A stretch of 24,820 nucleotides of DNA, from NCBI GenBank assembly GCA_964653695.1, contig CAZZFQ010000016.1, forward strand, positions 1-24,820, given 5' to 3'. Positions 16,561-23,752 of this stretch are shown here, in pieces. The DNA is from JALHTG01 sp964653695 (lineage in GTDB: Archaea > Thermoproteota > Bathyarchaeia > 40CM-2-53-6 > JALHTG01). The notes under the pieces are model-generated. The model saw only the letters and a list, made by a program, of their open reading frames with translations. It did not search any database and was not told where the DNA came from. Both the position numbers and the translations under genes were made by a program. Each line of letters begins with the position of its first letter. The stretch's first letter is position 1.

Positions 16561-16607
16561 ACATCATCGAATGCGCATTGTATATGGTCGGCATGAGTCG
16601 ATGATGT
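16561..16607. promoter_or_regulatory. Inverted repeat in the ftr/fwd divergent promoter region
   Basis: ACATCATCGA (16561-16570) and its exact reverse complement TCGATGATGT (16598-16607) are separated by 27 bases. The spacer contains the self-complementary ATGCGCAT and a TATATG element, and a second CTATATAC element abuts the left arm. Position midway between divergent C1 genes suggests a regulator-binding site or the core of a shared promoter. Function is inferred. Confidence 0.5.
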
Positions 16608-16671
16608 CCCTATGTACCAGTGCTGGAGAGGACTTGTGATAGATAAAAGTGCACCATAGATTGGAGGCAAT

Positions 16672-18396
16672 ATGTCAATGGACAGGAAGAAGATTCGGGC
16701 TACGCTGATCACTGGTCGAAGCATCAGCCAAGGAATTGCAAAGGAGTATGGCAGGTTCTCAGAAAAATACCTGTATGTGGCAGGATCTTGCGAGATGAAT
16801 CCTGAGGACATGAAAATCATAGGAGTCAGGCAAGGGAGCTACGTTCGAATCAGGAGCGAATCTGGTGAGATCACAGCTCGAGTTGTTGATCCGACGCAGG
16901 AACTCCCCCAAGGAATGATATTCGCACCATACAGCAAACAGGTAAACGCGCTCATCAGCGCCGATACTCAAGGAACGGGTATGCCTTCTTTCAAGGGGAT
17001 ACCAGTCGAACTCCAGCGATCGAAAGAGAGTGGCATTGAAGAGACTGCAATTCTGGAGATTAAGAAGACGGGCGAGTTTACAACAGTCAAGCAGACGAAA
17101 GTCGTCAAGAATATCGTTTGCTCATTTTGCGGATGTCTGTGTGACGACTTAGACGTCGCGTTTCAAGACAGAAAGATAGTCAGCGTTGAAAAAGCCTGTA
17201 TTCTTGGCCTTAACAAGTTCATCAACTATGAACGACAGAGAATCTACTCTCCGATCGTACGAAAGAATGGTCAGTCACATGAGGTGAGCCTCGAAGAAGC
17301 AGTCAATAGTGCAGCAGAGATCTTGGCTTACTCGAAGTATCCAATAGCCTATGGCTGGAGCACAACGAGCAATGAGGCTATCCGAATCGGTATAGAGCTA
17401 ACCGAGGCGATGGGAGGAGTCATCGACAACACGACCACCGTTTGTCATGGACCTACAATCTTGGCGGAAGAAGACGTGGGAGTCTCAACCTGCACTTTGG
17501 GTCACGTCATGCACAGGGCGGATCTTGTAATTTACTGGGGCTCCAATCCGTTGCAGTCGCACCCTAGACACCTGGCACGGTACACGGTTGGGTCGAGAGG
17601 ACGGTTCCGGCGCTCGCGTGCAGATCGGATCATGGTCGTCATCGACGTAAGGAGGACGTATACAGGAAACGTAGCCGACTACTTCATCCAGGTAGAGCCC
17701 AATAAGGACTACGAGCTTCTAAAGGCCCTACGAGTAGCGGTTCGCGACGAGGAATTGGAACAACAATCTGTGGCAGGTGTTCCAAGACAAAGTGTCGAAG
17801 AACTTGCCGACCTGATGATGAACTGCGAATTCGGAATACTGTTCTTCGGCGTGGGGCTGACCATGAGCTCAGGCAAGCTTCGAAACGTAGATGAAGCGAT
17901 CTCACTAGTGGCAGATCTAAACACATGGACGAAATTCACAATAATGCCCATGAGAGGCCATTATAACGTCACTGGAGCCAATACGGTCCTTGCATGGCTT
18001 ACCGGCTATCCCTACGCTGTCGATCTCAGCCACGGCTACCCCAGGTATAACCCAGGAGACACATCGGTTGTTGACATATTGTCCAGAGGAGAATGCGATG
18101 CGGCGCTTGTCATAGGGTCAGACCCACTAGCGAGCTTTCCTGCTTTGGCGGCCAAGAATCTCTGTGAGATTCCCCTCATTGTGGTTGATGCTCACAGGAC
18201 GTATACCAGCGAAAAGGCCAGTGTCGTAATTCCCTCCGCCCCCGTGGGAATTGAGGCTGAGGGAACTGCTCACAGGATGGACGGCGTTCCGATATTCCTT
18301 AGAAGAATCATTGATCCTCCGGATGGAATAGAATCTGACGCGGAAGTACTTCAGAGGATACTGAACCGTTTCAGGAAGCTGAAGGATCTGAGCTGA
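16672..18396 (+). CDS. Fused formylmethanofuran dehydrogenase subunits D and B (FwdD-FwdB)
   Basis: One 574-residue protein. Residues 1 to about 130 form a molybdopterin-dinucleotide-binding domain equal to FwdD, with TGRSISQGIAKEYGRFSEKY and MNPEDMKIIGVRQGSYVRI. From about 145 it is FwdB. A [4Fe-4S] site is C150, C153, C157 and C176 (C-x2-C-x3-C-x18-C). NTTTVCHGPTILA supplies C258, at the position of the Cys/Sec metal ligand. YWGSNPLQSHPRHL and the HRMDGVP end follow. It reduces CO2 to formate at a Mo/W-bis-pterin site, and formate is then condensed with methanofuran by FwdA. The two domains are usually separate proteins. The fusion puts the D domain in front of the catalytic domain, whereas related oxidoreductases carry it at the C-terminus. 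GGAGG at 16663-16667 precedes ATG 16672. Confidence 0.92.
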   Translation: MSMDRKKIRATLITGRSISQGIAKEYGRFSEKYLYVAGSCEMNPEDMKIIGVRQGSYVRIRSESGEITARVVDPTQELPQGMIFAPYSKQVNALISADTQGTGMPSFKGIPVELQRSKESGIEETAILEIKKTGEFTTVKQTKVVKNIVCSFCGCLCDDLDVAFQDRKIVSVEKACILGLNKFINYERQRIYSPIVRKNGQSHEVSLEEAVNSAAEILAYSKYPIAYGWSTTSNEAIRIGIELTEAMGGVIDNTTTVCHGPTILAEEDVGVSTCTLGHVMHRADLVIYWGSNPLQSHPRHLARYTVGSRGRFRRSRADRIMVVIDVRRTYTGNVADYFIQVEPNKDYELLKALRVAVRDEELEQQSVAGVPRQSVEELADLMMNCEFGILFFGVGLTMSSGKLRNVDEAISLVADLNTWTKFTIMPMRGHYNVTGANTVLAWLTGYPYAVDLSHGYPRYNPGDTSVVDILSRGECDAALVIGSDPLASFPALAAKNLCEIPLIVVDAHRTYTSEKASVVIPSAPVGIEAEGTAHRMDGVPIFLRRIIDPPDGIESDAEVLQRILNRFRKLKDLS

Positions 18397-18397
18397 A

Positions 18398-18793
18398 ATG
18401 AGTGGGGGGATCGGAAGCACTAGGAAACGAGGTCAGGTAGTCAAGTCTGATCGCAAGGACGAGATAACAATGGAGCGACGGTTCTTGGTTCGGAAGTATC
18501 GATTAGTTTGGCACAAGGATAGTTGCATTGGATGCGGCATATGCGCTGACATGTGTCCGAAAGAGGCAATACAGTATTTCCCGGCAGAGTTCAGAGCTGG
18601 GCGAAGAATTTCAGATCGGCCTCGCATAGACTTTGAAACTGACAGATGTGTAATGTGTGGGGAATGCGTCGTTTGTTGCCCCATGAAGGACGCTCTTGTT
18701 ATGACGGTTGACGGCCAGAAGGCTATCCCCGTCGTGGAAAAGAACGCATTCGCTATGGTCGCCAGAAAGACAAGTCCGAGAGGAGGTGAGTAG
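18398..18793 (+). CDS. 2x[4Fe-4S] ferredoxin subunit of the Fwd complex
   Basis: 131 residues with two cluster motifs: C43-x2-C46-x2-C49-x3-C53-P in CIGCGICADMCP, and C84-x2-C87-x2-C90-x3-C94-P in CVMCGECVVCCP. The 25-residue segment between them is rich in Arg and acidic residues. It likely passes electrons to the FwdB cluster, the role of FwdG/FwdF in methanogens; FwdF itself is a much larger polyferredoxin and is absent here. The ATG at 18398 follows the fwdDB stop by one base. The first 24 residues are not ferredoxin-like, so ATG 18470 (MERRFLV) is an alternative start. No membrane segment or signal. Confidence 0.9.
   Translation: MSGGIGSTRKRGQVVKSDRKDEITMERRFLVRKYRLVWHKDSCIGCGICADMCPKEAIQYFPAEFRAGRRISDRPRIDFETDRCVMCGECVVCCPMKDALVMTVDGQKAIPVVEKNAFAMVARKTSPRGGE
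18781..18789 (+). promoter_or_regulatory. Strong Shine-Dalgarno site for fwdA
   Basis: AGGAGGTGA, overlapping the end of the ferredoxin gene, is a near-perfect anti-16S match. It is five bases before TTG 18795 and supports that start over the in-frame GTG at 18786, which lies inside the site itself. Confidence 0.75.
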
Positions 18794-18794
18794 T

Positions 18795-20511
18795 TTGAGC
18801 AACGAGATCATAGTGAGGAATGGATTTGTCTTTGATCCTGCTCACGGGATAGATGGGGACAGAATGGACGTATTCGTTCGCGACGGGAAAATTGTCGAGA
18901 AGGTTGACGAGAACACTGCTATGGAGATCGATGCGTCAGACATGCTCGTAATGGCTGGCGGGGTGGACATACACAATCTCGCTTAGAGATGTATAGAGCC
19001 ACATCGCCGGCTCCAAGGTGAACGCTGGAAGGATCCTTAGACCCGAGGATCATGTTAAAGATGTCGAAATCAAGACAGCTCGGACTAGGTCAGGAGTCGG
19101 GTATTCAATTCCGTCCACACTAACAACGGGATACCGATACGCGAGAATGGGATACACAACCGTGATTGAGCCTGCAACTTCTCCTTTGAAGACGAGACAT
19201 ACGCATGAAGAATTGAACGATATTCCGGTAATCGACAAGGCATGTTTTCCGGTCTTCGGCAACAATTGGATAGTCATGGAGTATCTTTCCCAAGGAAGAA
19301 TCGATGAATGCGCCGCCTACGTGGCCTGGGTGCTCGATGCCACGAAAGGATATTCAATCAAGATAGTCAACCCGGGAGGCATTGAGGCTTGGGCCTGGGG
19401 AAGGAACGTTTCAAGCCTAGACGATCAAGTGCCAAACTTCAACATAACTCCTCGTGAGATCCTGAGAGGACTCTGCGAGGTTAACAAGTCACTGAGGCTT
19501 CCTCACGCCATCCATGTGCATCCCAACAACCTGGGAAAGCCCGGAAACTTCGAGACCACTATCGAGACAATGGACTGTTTGAGAGGCATGGAATGTGAGA
19601 AGCCGATTCTGCATGTGACCCACGTGCAGTTTGAGGGTTACGGTGGAAAAGATTGGTTCTCAATCACCTCGAAGGCACCGCAGATAGCCGACTACGTTAA
19701 CGCTCATGACCATGTGACAGTTGACATCGGTCAGGTTGTCTTCACTGATACAACCACAATGACTGCAGACGGTCCCTTCCAGTACCAACTCCACCTCCTA
19801 AGTAGGAATAAGTGGATGAATTTAGATGTTGAGATTGAGTCTGGAGCTGGAATAGTTCCCTTTGAGTATAAGCTTTCGAATTCTGTGAACGCCGTTCAGT
19901 GGGCGATCGGCCTAGAGCTGGCATTACTGGTTAAGAGCCCATGGAAGGTCTACTTGACCACGGACCACCCTAATGGAGGACCGTTCACCTCGTATCCCAA
20001 GATTATGTCGTGGCTAATGAGTAAGAAGGCGAGAGAGAGAATAATCTCAAGGATTCCAAGAAGTGCGCGAAGAAGAACCTGTCTGGAATCAGTCGACAGA
20101 GAACTCACCTTCTCAGAGATCTCAGTCATGACCAGAGCTGGCACAGCGAGGTCACTGGGATTGGGGGATAAGGGCCACCTTGGAGTAGGTGCCGACGCAG
20201 ACATAGCCGTGTACCCGGTGAATCCAAAGCTCATTGATCCGTCGAACGACTACGAGAAACTAGTGAAGGCATTTGGAAATGCCTCATATGTCCTAAAAGA
20301 GGGGCAGATAATTGTCAGCGAAGGACGAATCGTGAGGTCGACTCAGGGGAGGACCTTTTGGGTCAACTCGAAAGTGCCGATTGACCTTGAATCATCGATG
20401 CTTCGCGAGCTGGAGACAAAGTTCACAGAATACTACACGGTAAAGATGGAGAACTACAAGATTCCGGAGAAGTATCTTGGCCGGTCAGCTCCTGTCCAAA
20501 CGGTGATGTAG
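18795..20511 (+). CDS. fwdA: Formylmethanofuran dehydrogenase subunit A, frame split by a 22-base putative intron
   Basis: FwdA is a zinc amidohydrolase that condenses formate with methanofuran. Exon 1 (18795-18974, 60 codons) ends AGGVDIH. Exon 2 (18997-20511, 504 codons plus stop) begins SHIAGSKVNAGRILRPEDH. Joined, they give 564 residues, the usual size, with an uninterrupted DxHxH motif (D58, H60, H62). Further metal ligands appear intact: the likely carboxylated lysine in YSIKIVNPGG (K182), H233/H235 in IHVHPNN, H266/H269 in HVTHVQFEG, and D383 in TTDHPNGG. Read continuously, translation stops at TAG 18984, and the downstream frame also has a TAG at 18994. The rest of the gene shows no decay. 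Downstream initiation at GTG 19018 lacks a Shine-Dalgarno and would omit both histidines. Confidence 0.93.
18953..19012 (+). other. Bulge-helix-bulge (BHB) RNA structure around the fwdA intron
   Basis: From inside out: helix 18976-18980/18986-18990 (5 bp, five-base loop); three-base bulge ACA (18973-18975) on the 5' strand; four-base-pair helix 18969-18972/18991-18994; three-base bulge AGA (18995-18997) on the 3' strand; outer helix starting C18968-G18998, then unpaired A18967, G18966-C18999 and on to G18953-U19012 with one G/A mismatch (18962/19003) and three G-U pairs. Both predicted cuts fall after the second base of their bulge. This is the geometry cut by archaeal tRNA-splicing endonuclease. 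The single unpaired A18967 is a small departure from the ideal. Confidence 0.8.
18975..18996 (+). other. Putative 22-nt archaeal mRNA intron in fwdA
   Basis: These 22 bases have no counterpart in the FwdA family and shift the frame by +1. Removing them exactly joins CAC (H60) to AGC (S61). The boundaries could slide one base (18976-18997) with the same product. The insertion consists mostly of a perfect hairpin: ATCTC (18976-18980), loop GCTTA, GAGAT (18986-18990). The remaining GTAT (18991-18994) pairs with the exon ATAC (18969-18972). It has stop codons in the upstream and downstream frames. Confidence 0.85.
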
Positions 20512-20535
20512 ACGGTTGACATCTCTGAGGTGGCA

Positions 20536-20552
20536 CTGAGACTGTTTCTCAG
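20536..20552. other. Hairpin in the fwdA-fwdC spacer
   Basis: CTGAGA and TCTCAG pair around a five-base loop in the 89-base spacer. GTCTCA at 20573-20578 could pair with TGAGAC (20537-20542) as an alternative fold. No T-run follows, so it is not an obvious terminator; mRNA processing or regulation is possible. Confidence 0.3.
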
Positions 20553-20600
20553 CTCGAGACACTTAGGACTCCGTCTCAGACACGTTGTGAGGCATAGGAC

Positions 20601-21434
20601 TTGTGCCAACTCGTTCTGGAGTTGAAACGGCCACTTTCGGCACCTGTTTACGCAGATGTGATCTCTCCCAACGTTCTCGTAGTGAACTCGCTTGAGGGGA
20701 TAGAGAGGTTGAAGTTATGGGAGGGAAATAGACAGATCGATCTATGCGAGATATTCACTGTTAGGGGCGAAACTGGTGGCTCGGTACTGGAATTCTGTGT
20801 TACGCTTTCCGGAGATGTGGGAAAGGTCCGGCGCCTTGGGTACCAAATGAAATCTGGCCTACTCAGGATTGAGGGTAATGTTGGGATGTATGTGGGCGAG
20901 GAGATGTCTGGAGGGTCTATTTCTGTCAAAGGAAATGCTGGATCTTGGCTGGGCTCAAAGATGAGAGGCGGCACGATTGAGATTTACGGCGATGCAGCAG
21001 ATCATGTCGGTGCAGCATATAGAGGAAGTCGCAACGGAATGAAAGGCGGCCTGATAATTGTCCACGGAAACGCAGGCGATGAAGCAGGATGCTGGATGAA
21101 TAACGGAATCATCCAGATAGATAGAAAGGCTGGAATGTTCCCTGGAATGCATATGCGCGGTGGAGTTGTACTCATAAAAGGAAGCTGCGATGGCAGGGCC
21201 GGGGCAGGCATGACTGGCGGCAGAGTAATCATTCGTGGAAGAATGGAGAATCTACTTCCAAGCTTTACAGTCGAAGAAATTAGAGAACGAGTCAGAGTAG
21301 GTGAAAGAAGAATCGAAGGGCCTTTCTATGTTTTCAGGGGTGACATGGCATGTGAAGGAACCGGCCGTATATTCGTCGGTGTGAAGAGAAATACACATCT
21401 GAAATGGTGCGAGAAATACTTGGAGACATGGTAG
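20601..21434 (+). CDS. fwdC: Formylmethanofuran dehydrogenase subunit C
   Basis: A 277-residue FwdC, the right-handed parallel beta-helix subunit, homologous to the C-terminal domain of glutamate synthase. It scaffolds FwdA in the complex. From about residue 85 to 215 there are repeated turns of the pattern GxxGxxxGxxMxGGxIxVxGxAG, for example GMYVGEEMSGGSISVKGNAG and GSWLGSKMRGGTIEIYGDA. The N-terminal region up to about 80 contains LWEGNRQIDLCEIFTV. The start is TTG 20601, with no clear Shine-Dalgarno; the 89-base spacer leaves room for a separate leader. FwdC homologues also occur as FhcC in methylotrophic bacteria, but the gene order here is archaeal. Confidence 0.95.
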   Translation: MCQLVLELKRPLSAPVYADVISPNVLVVNSLEGIERLKLWEGNRQIDLCEIFTVRGETGGSVLEFCVTLSGDVGKVRRLGYQMKSGLLRIEGNVGMYVGEEMSGGSISVKGNAGSWLGSKMRGGTIEIYGDAADHVGAAYRGSRNGMKGGLIIVHGNAGDEAGCWMNNGIIQIDRKAGMFPGMHMRGGVVLIKGSCDGRAGAGMTGGRVIIRGRMENLLPSFTVEEIRERVRVGERRIEGPFYVFRGDMACEGTGRIFVGVKRNTHLKWCEKYLETW

Positions 21435-21443
21435 GGAATCATC

Positions 21444-22409
21444 TTGCCTCTAAGCGTGAACAAGAACGCGTTAAGGCTTGTCGACTGGGCAATGGGAAAG
21501 AGAGAGGACCTTGGCATCGAGGTAGTCTCGGGGCCGCTTGGATGCACTATTGTTGATGCAGGGGTGAAAGCTGTTGGAGGCCATGTGGCTGGAAGATGGG
21601 TCGCAGAAGTATGCCTCGGCGGCTGTGGATTTGCTTCGTTAACTTTGATGCAACACGCGGATTTAGTTCTGCCAAGCATCCTTGTTGAGACAGATTTTCC
21701 AGCAATTGCGACTCTTGGGTCACAGCTAGCTGGATGGAACGTAAGAACAAAGGACTATTTCGCTATGGGATCCGGCCCTGCAAGGGCCTTGTCCAAGAAA
21801 CCTAAGAAGATCTATGAGCTGATACAGTACGAGGATCGCTATGATTCTGCCGTCATCGTACTAGAAGCCGACTCGTTTCCTACGGAGGAAGCTGTGAAAA
21901 CCATAGCGTATGAATGTGAGATCTCAACCAAGAACCTCTATGTGATAGTGGCACCCACGTCATCGATTGTGGGCTCGATCCAAGTAAGCGGAAGGACAGT
22001 TGAGACTGGGATTCACAAACTCCTCATATTGGGGTTGGATCCAAGGCTTGTTAGCTACGGATGTGGATGTGCACCCGTTCCTCCGGTTCATCCAGAGAAC
22101 GCAAGAGCCATCGGGAGAACAAACGATGCATTGATCTACGGTGGAGTCGCGTCCTACTCTGCCTGCGTCGATAGTGATCATCAGTTAGAAGAAATCGTTT
22201 CGAGGTGCCCCTCTTCCAGCGCCCACATATATGGCAAACCATTCTACGAGATCTTCAAGGAAGCTGGATTTGACTTCTACCGGATAGATCCGCACCTTTT
22301 TGCGCCTGCCATGGTTTCAATAAGTAACACCAAGACTGGGACGACTCTCAAAGCCGGAAAGATAAACATAGAACTATTGAAGAGAGCCATGGGCATTGCT
22401 ACCGCATAG
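21444..22409 (+). CDS. mch: Methenyltetrahydromethanopterin cyclohydrolase
   Basis: A 321-residue Mch, which interconverts 5-formyl-H4MPT and 5,10-methenyl-H4MPT, the step after Ftr. Recognised blocks: SVNKNALRLVDWA at the start, VSGPLGCTIVDAGV, GGCGFASLTLMQHADL, the central YFAMGSGPARAL, and the pterin-site region VPPVHPENARAIGRTNDALIYGG near residues 213-235. Length is as in methanogens (about 320). The TTG start is chosen because it keeps SVNKNAL; it lies nine bases after the fwdC stop, so it is in the fwd operon. The next enzymes (Mtd, Mer) are not in this window. Confidence 0.96.
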   Translation: MPLSVNKNALRLVDWAMGKREDLGIEVVSGPLGCTIVDAGVKAVGGHVAGRWVAEVCLGGCGFASLTLMQHADLVLPSILVETDFPAIATLGSQLAGWNVRTKDYFAMGSGPARALSKKPKKIYELIQYEDRYDSAVIVLEADSFPTEEAVKTIAYECEISTKNLYVIVAPTSSIVGSIQVSGRTVETGIHKLLILGLDPRLVSYGCGCAPVPPVHPENARAIGRTNDALIYGGVASYSACVDSDHQLEEIVSRCPSSSAHIYGKPFYEIFKEAGFDFYRIDPHLFAPAMVSISNTKTGTTLKAGKINIELLKRAMGIATA

Positions 22410-22774
22410 ATCATCGGGTACAATCTTGGCGGGCTTTCTACTAGATTGTCGCAGAATAAGTTAGATTCAACCTCCCTGCAGGACTCTTCAACTAAGGCCA
22501 GCTGATGGATCTCAAGGAACGCCTAGTTGAGGTGCATGGGAGGTAATTAGATCAAAGAGATCCTCTCGTTGGACTCCTTGTGGTTGCACCAGATGTGAAG
22601 AATCTGGAAGATGCGACGAGACTTCGGAGGACACTGACCGGAAGAAGTCTCAAGGCGAGAAGAGGATCCCCGAGCCTTAGGGAAAGAGTGAGAACTCAAG
22701 ATCGTAGAGAGTGAGACCACAATGCCCAAATCCTCGGCCACATTCATGAACAGGTTTCCTGGTGAAACTGCTTG
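22410..22774. other. Gene-poor spacer between mch and the surface proteins
   Basis: About 365 bases. An 80-codon minus-strand frame (22547-22789) overlaps the next gene's start and resembles nothing known. Short plus-strand frames are interrupted by stops. I see no RNA gene, no clear terminator and no insertion-sequence ends. Confidence 0.5.
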
Positions 22775-23752
22775 ATGAGACAGCTGCAAATTACACTGAT
22801 GCTTTTTCTCATACTTGTCGTAGGCACGCCCCTTCGTTACACAGCCAGTGATATCGTGACGTCAACAACCTATGTTGCAACATACACGTATACCACGAGT
22901 GTGTCGTATACGACGACGACCACAACCTACACATTATCTTTGGCTACTGTCGAGACTACGTCAACAACGACGTCGGTGACCGCTACGCGTGTTTCGACCT
23001 CACTGGAAAGCATAACGTTGCTCACTACTGCGACAGTACAATCGACGTTATGGTTTACTGAAACAAAGTCCACAACTGTGACGCTCACAGAAACATCGAC
23101 CATCTTCTCACCGACTGTGACTGTACCTGCTACTAGGGTAACTACCGCGAGCACCACAATCTACTCTCCAACGGTAACCGTAACTTCAACCGTATCTACA
23201 AGAACCACAACTACCACCACGTCCACTTTCATGACTACAATCACAACCTACTCACCGACTGTGACTCTGACATCAACAACAAGGATTGTGACAACGATTA
23301 TTCCTCTACGCATGCTTTATCCGTACTTGACGACCTCCGCCACAGATGGATCAGGGTCCGGAGATCGACTAGCTCGGCCTTTGTTTGTCGGCGTAGAATT
23401 CATGAAGACTTTCGACACGTTCTATTCCACCTTCAGCCCGACTGCCGTGTCGGTCGTTGTTTCATCACAACCAATAGTGGCTGCCGTGCGTTTGTTCCTG
23501 TACCCATTACAAGGCATCTTTTGGGCCATCCAAGCCATTTTCCATGCATTTGGTGTACCTGTTGAAGCAGGAATGATCGTCGGAGAATTGGTCAGTAGCG
23601 CTCTCTTTGGAAACATTTGCATCACCCCCGTGGCATTGGGAATTCACTACTTGTTCAGGAAGAAGGGCAACCTCAAGAGACCTATTAAAGGCTCTTCGAC
23701 TGAACCGAACAAGGACAGTTCCAATCGACAGCCTGCAGGTATGTCACAATGA
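22775..23752 (+). CDS. Thr-rich secreted/anchored surface protein, paralogue without a CFI box
   Basis: A 325-residue protein. Residues 1 to about 25 are a signal peptide with a hydrophobic core (LMLFLILVVGTP). About 30-176 is extremely Thr/Ser-rich and probably heavily O-glycosylated, with a recurring (I/Y)(F/Y)SPTVTV element near 111, 130 and 159. From about 203 a globular or membrane-proximal domain (LFVGVEFMKTFDTFYSTFSP) is followed by hydrophobic stretches to about 295 and a basic tail. This C-terminal part aligns with the downstream gene. The first portion of that domain, the CFI box with its AAYGSEL, is replaced by a short Gly/Ser linker (TDGSGSGDR). ATG 22775 is preferred to TTG 22772. 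Function unknown; cell-surface structure or adhesion is plausible. Confidence 0.85.
   Translation: MRQLQITLMLFLILVVGTPLRYTASDIVTSTTYVATYTYTTSVSYTTTTTTYTLSLATVETTSTTTSVTATRVSTSLESITLLTTATVQSTLWFTETKSTTVTLTETSTIFSPTVTVPATRVTTASTTIYSPTVTVTSTVSTRTTTTTTSTFMTTITTYSPTVTLTSTTRIVTTIIPLRMLYPYLTTSATDGSGSGDRLARPLFVGVEFMKTFDTFYSTFSPTAVSVVVSSQPIVAAVRLFLYPLQGIFWAIQAIFHAFGVPVEAGMIVGELVSSALFGNICITPVALGIHYLFRKKGNLKRPIKGSSTEPNKDSSNRQPAGMSQ
22859..23303 (+). repeat. Threonine-rich low-complexity coding tract
   Basis: A run of Thr and Ser codons, mostly ACx, with imperfect repeats including three copies of a SPTVTV-coding unit. A similar tract occupies about 23890-24330 in the next gene. Such tracts can recombine or slip, so length may vary between strains. 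Confidence 0.7.

Noticed and set aside
18984..18986. TAG in fwdA read as pyrrolysine
   Set aside because: Read-through would stay in the wrong frame, since the insertion is 22 bases, and a second problem remains at the downstream frame.
18972..19002. Translational bypass in fwdA with take-off and landing on CAC codons
   Set aside because: It would produce DIH-IAG, losing Ser61 and the second metal-binding His62; intron removal restores the whole motif.
18795..20511. fwdA as a decayed pseudogene
   Set aside because: All other catalytic residues and the length are intact, flanking operon genes are intact, and the lesion is exactly a BHB-bounded insertion.
22547..22789. 80-codon minus-strand frame in the spacer after mch
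   Set aside because: No recognisable family and it overlaps the start of the surface protein gene.
22927..23157. Minus-strand Val-rich frame inside the Thr-rich tract
   Set aside because: An artefact of repetitive ACN codons read in antisense.
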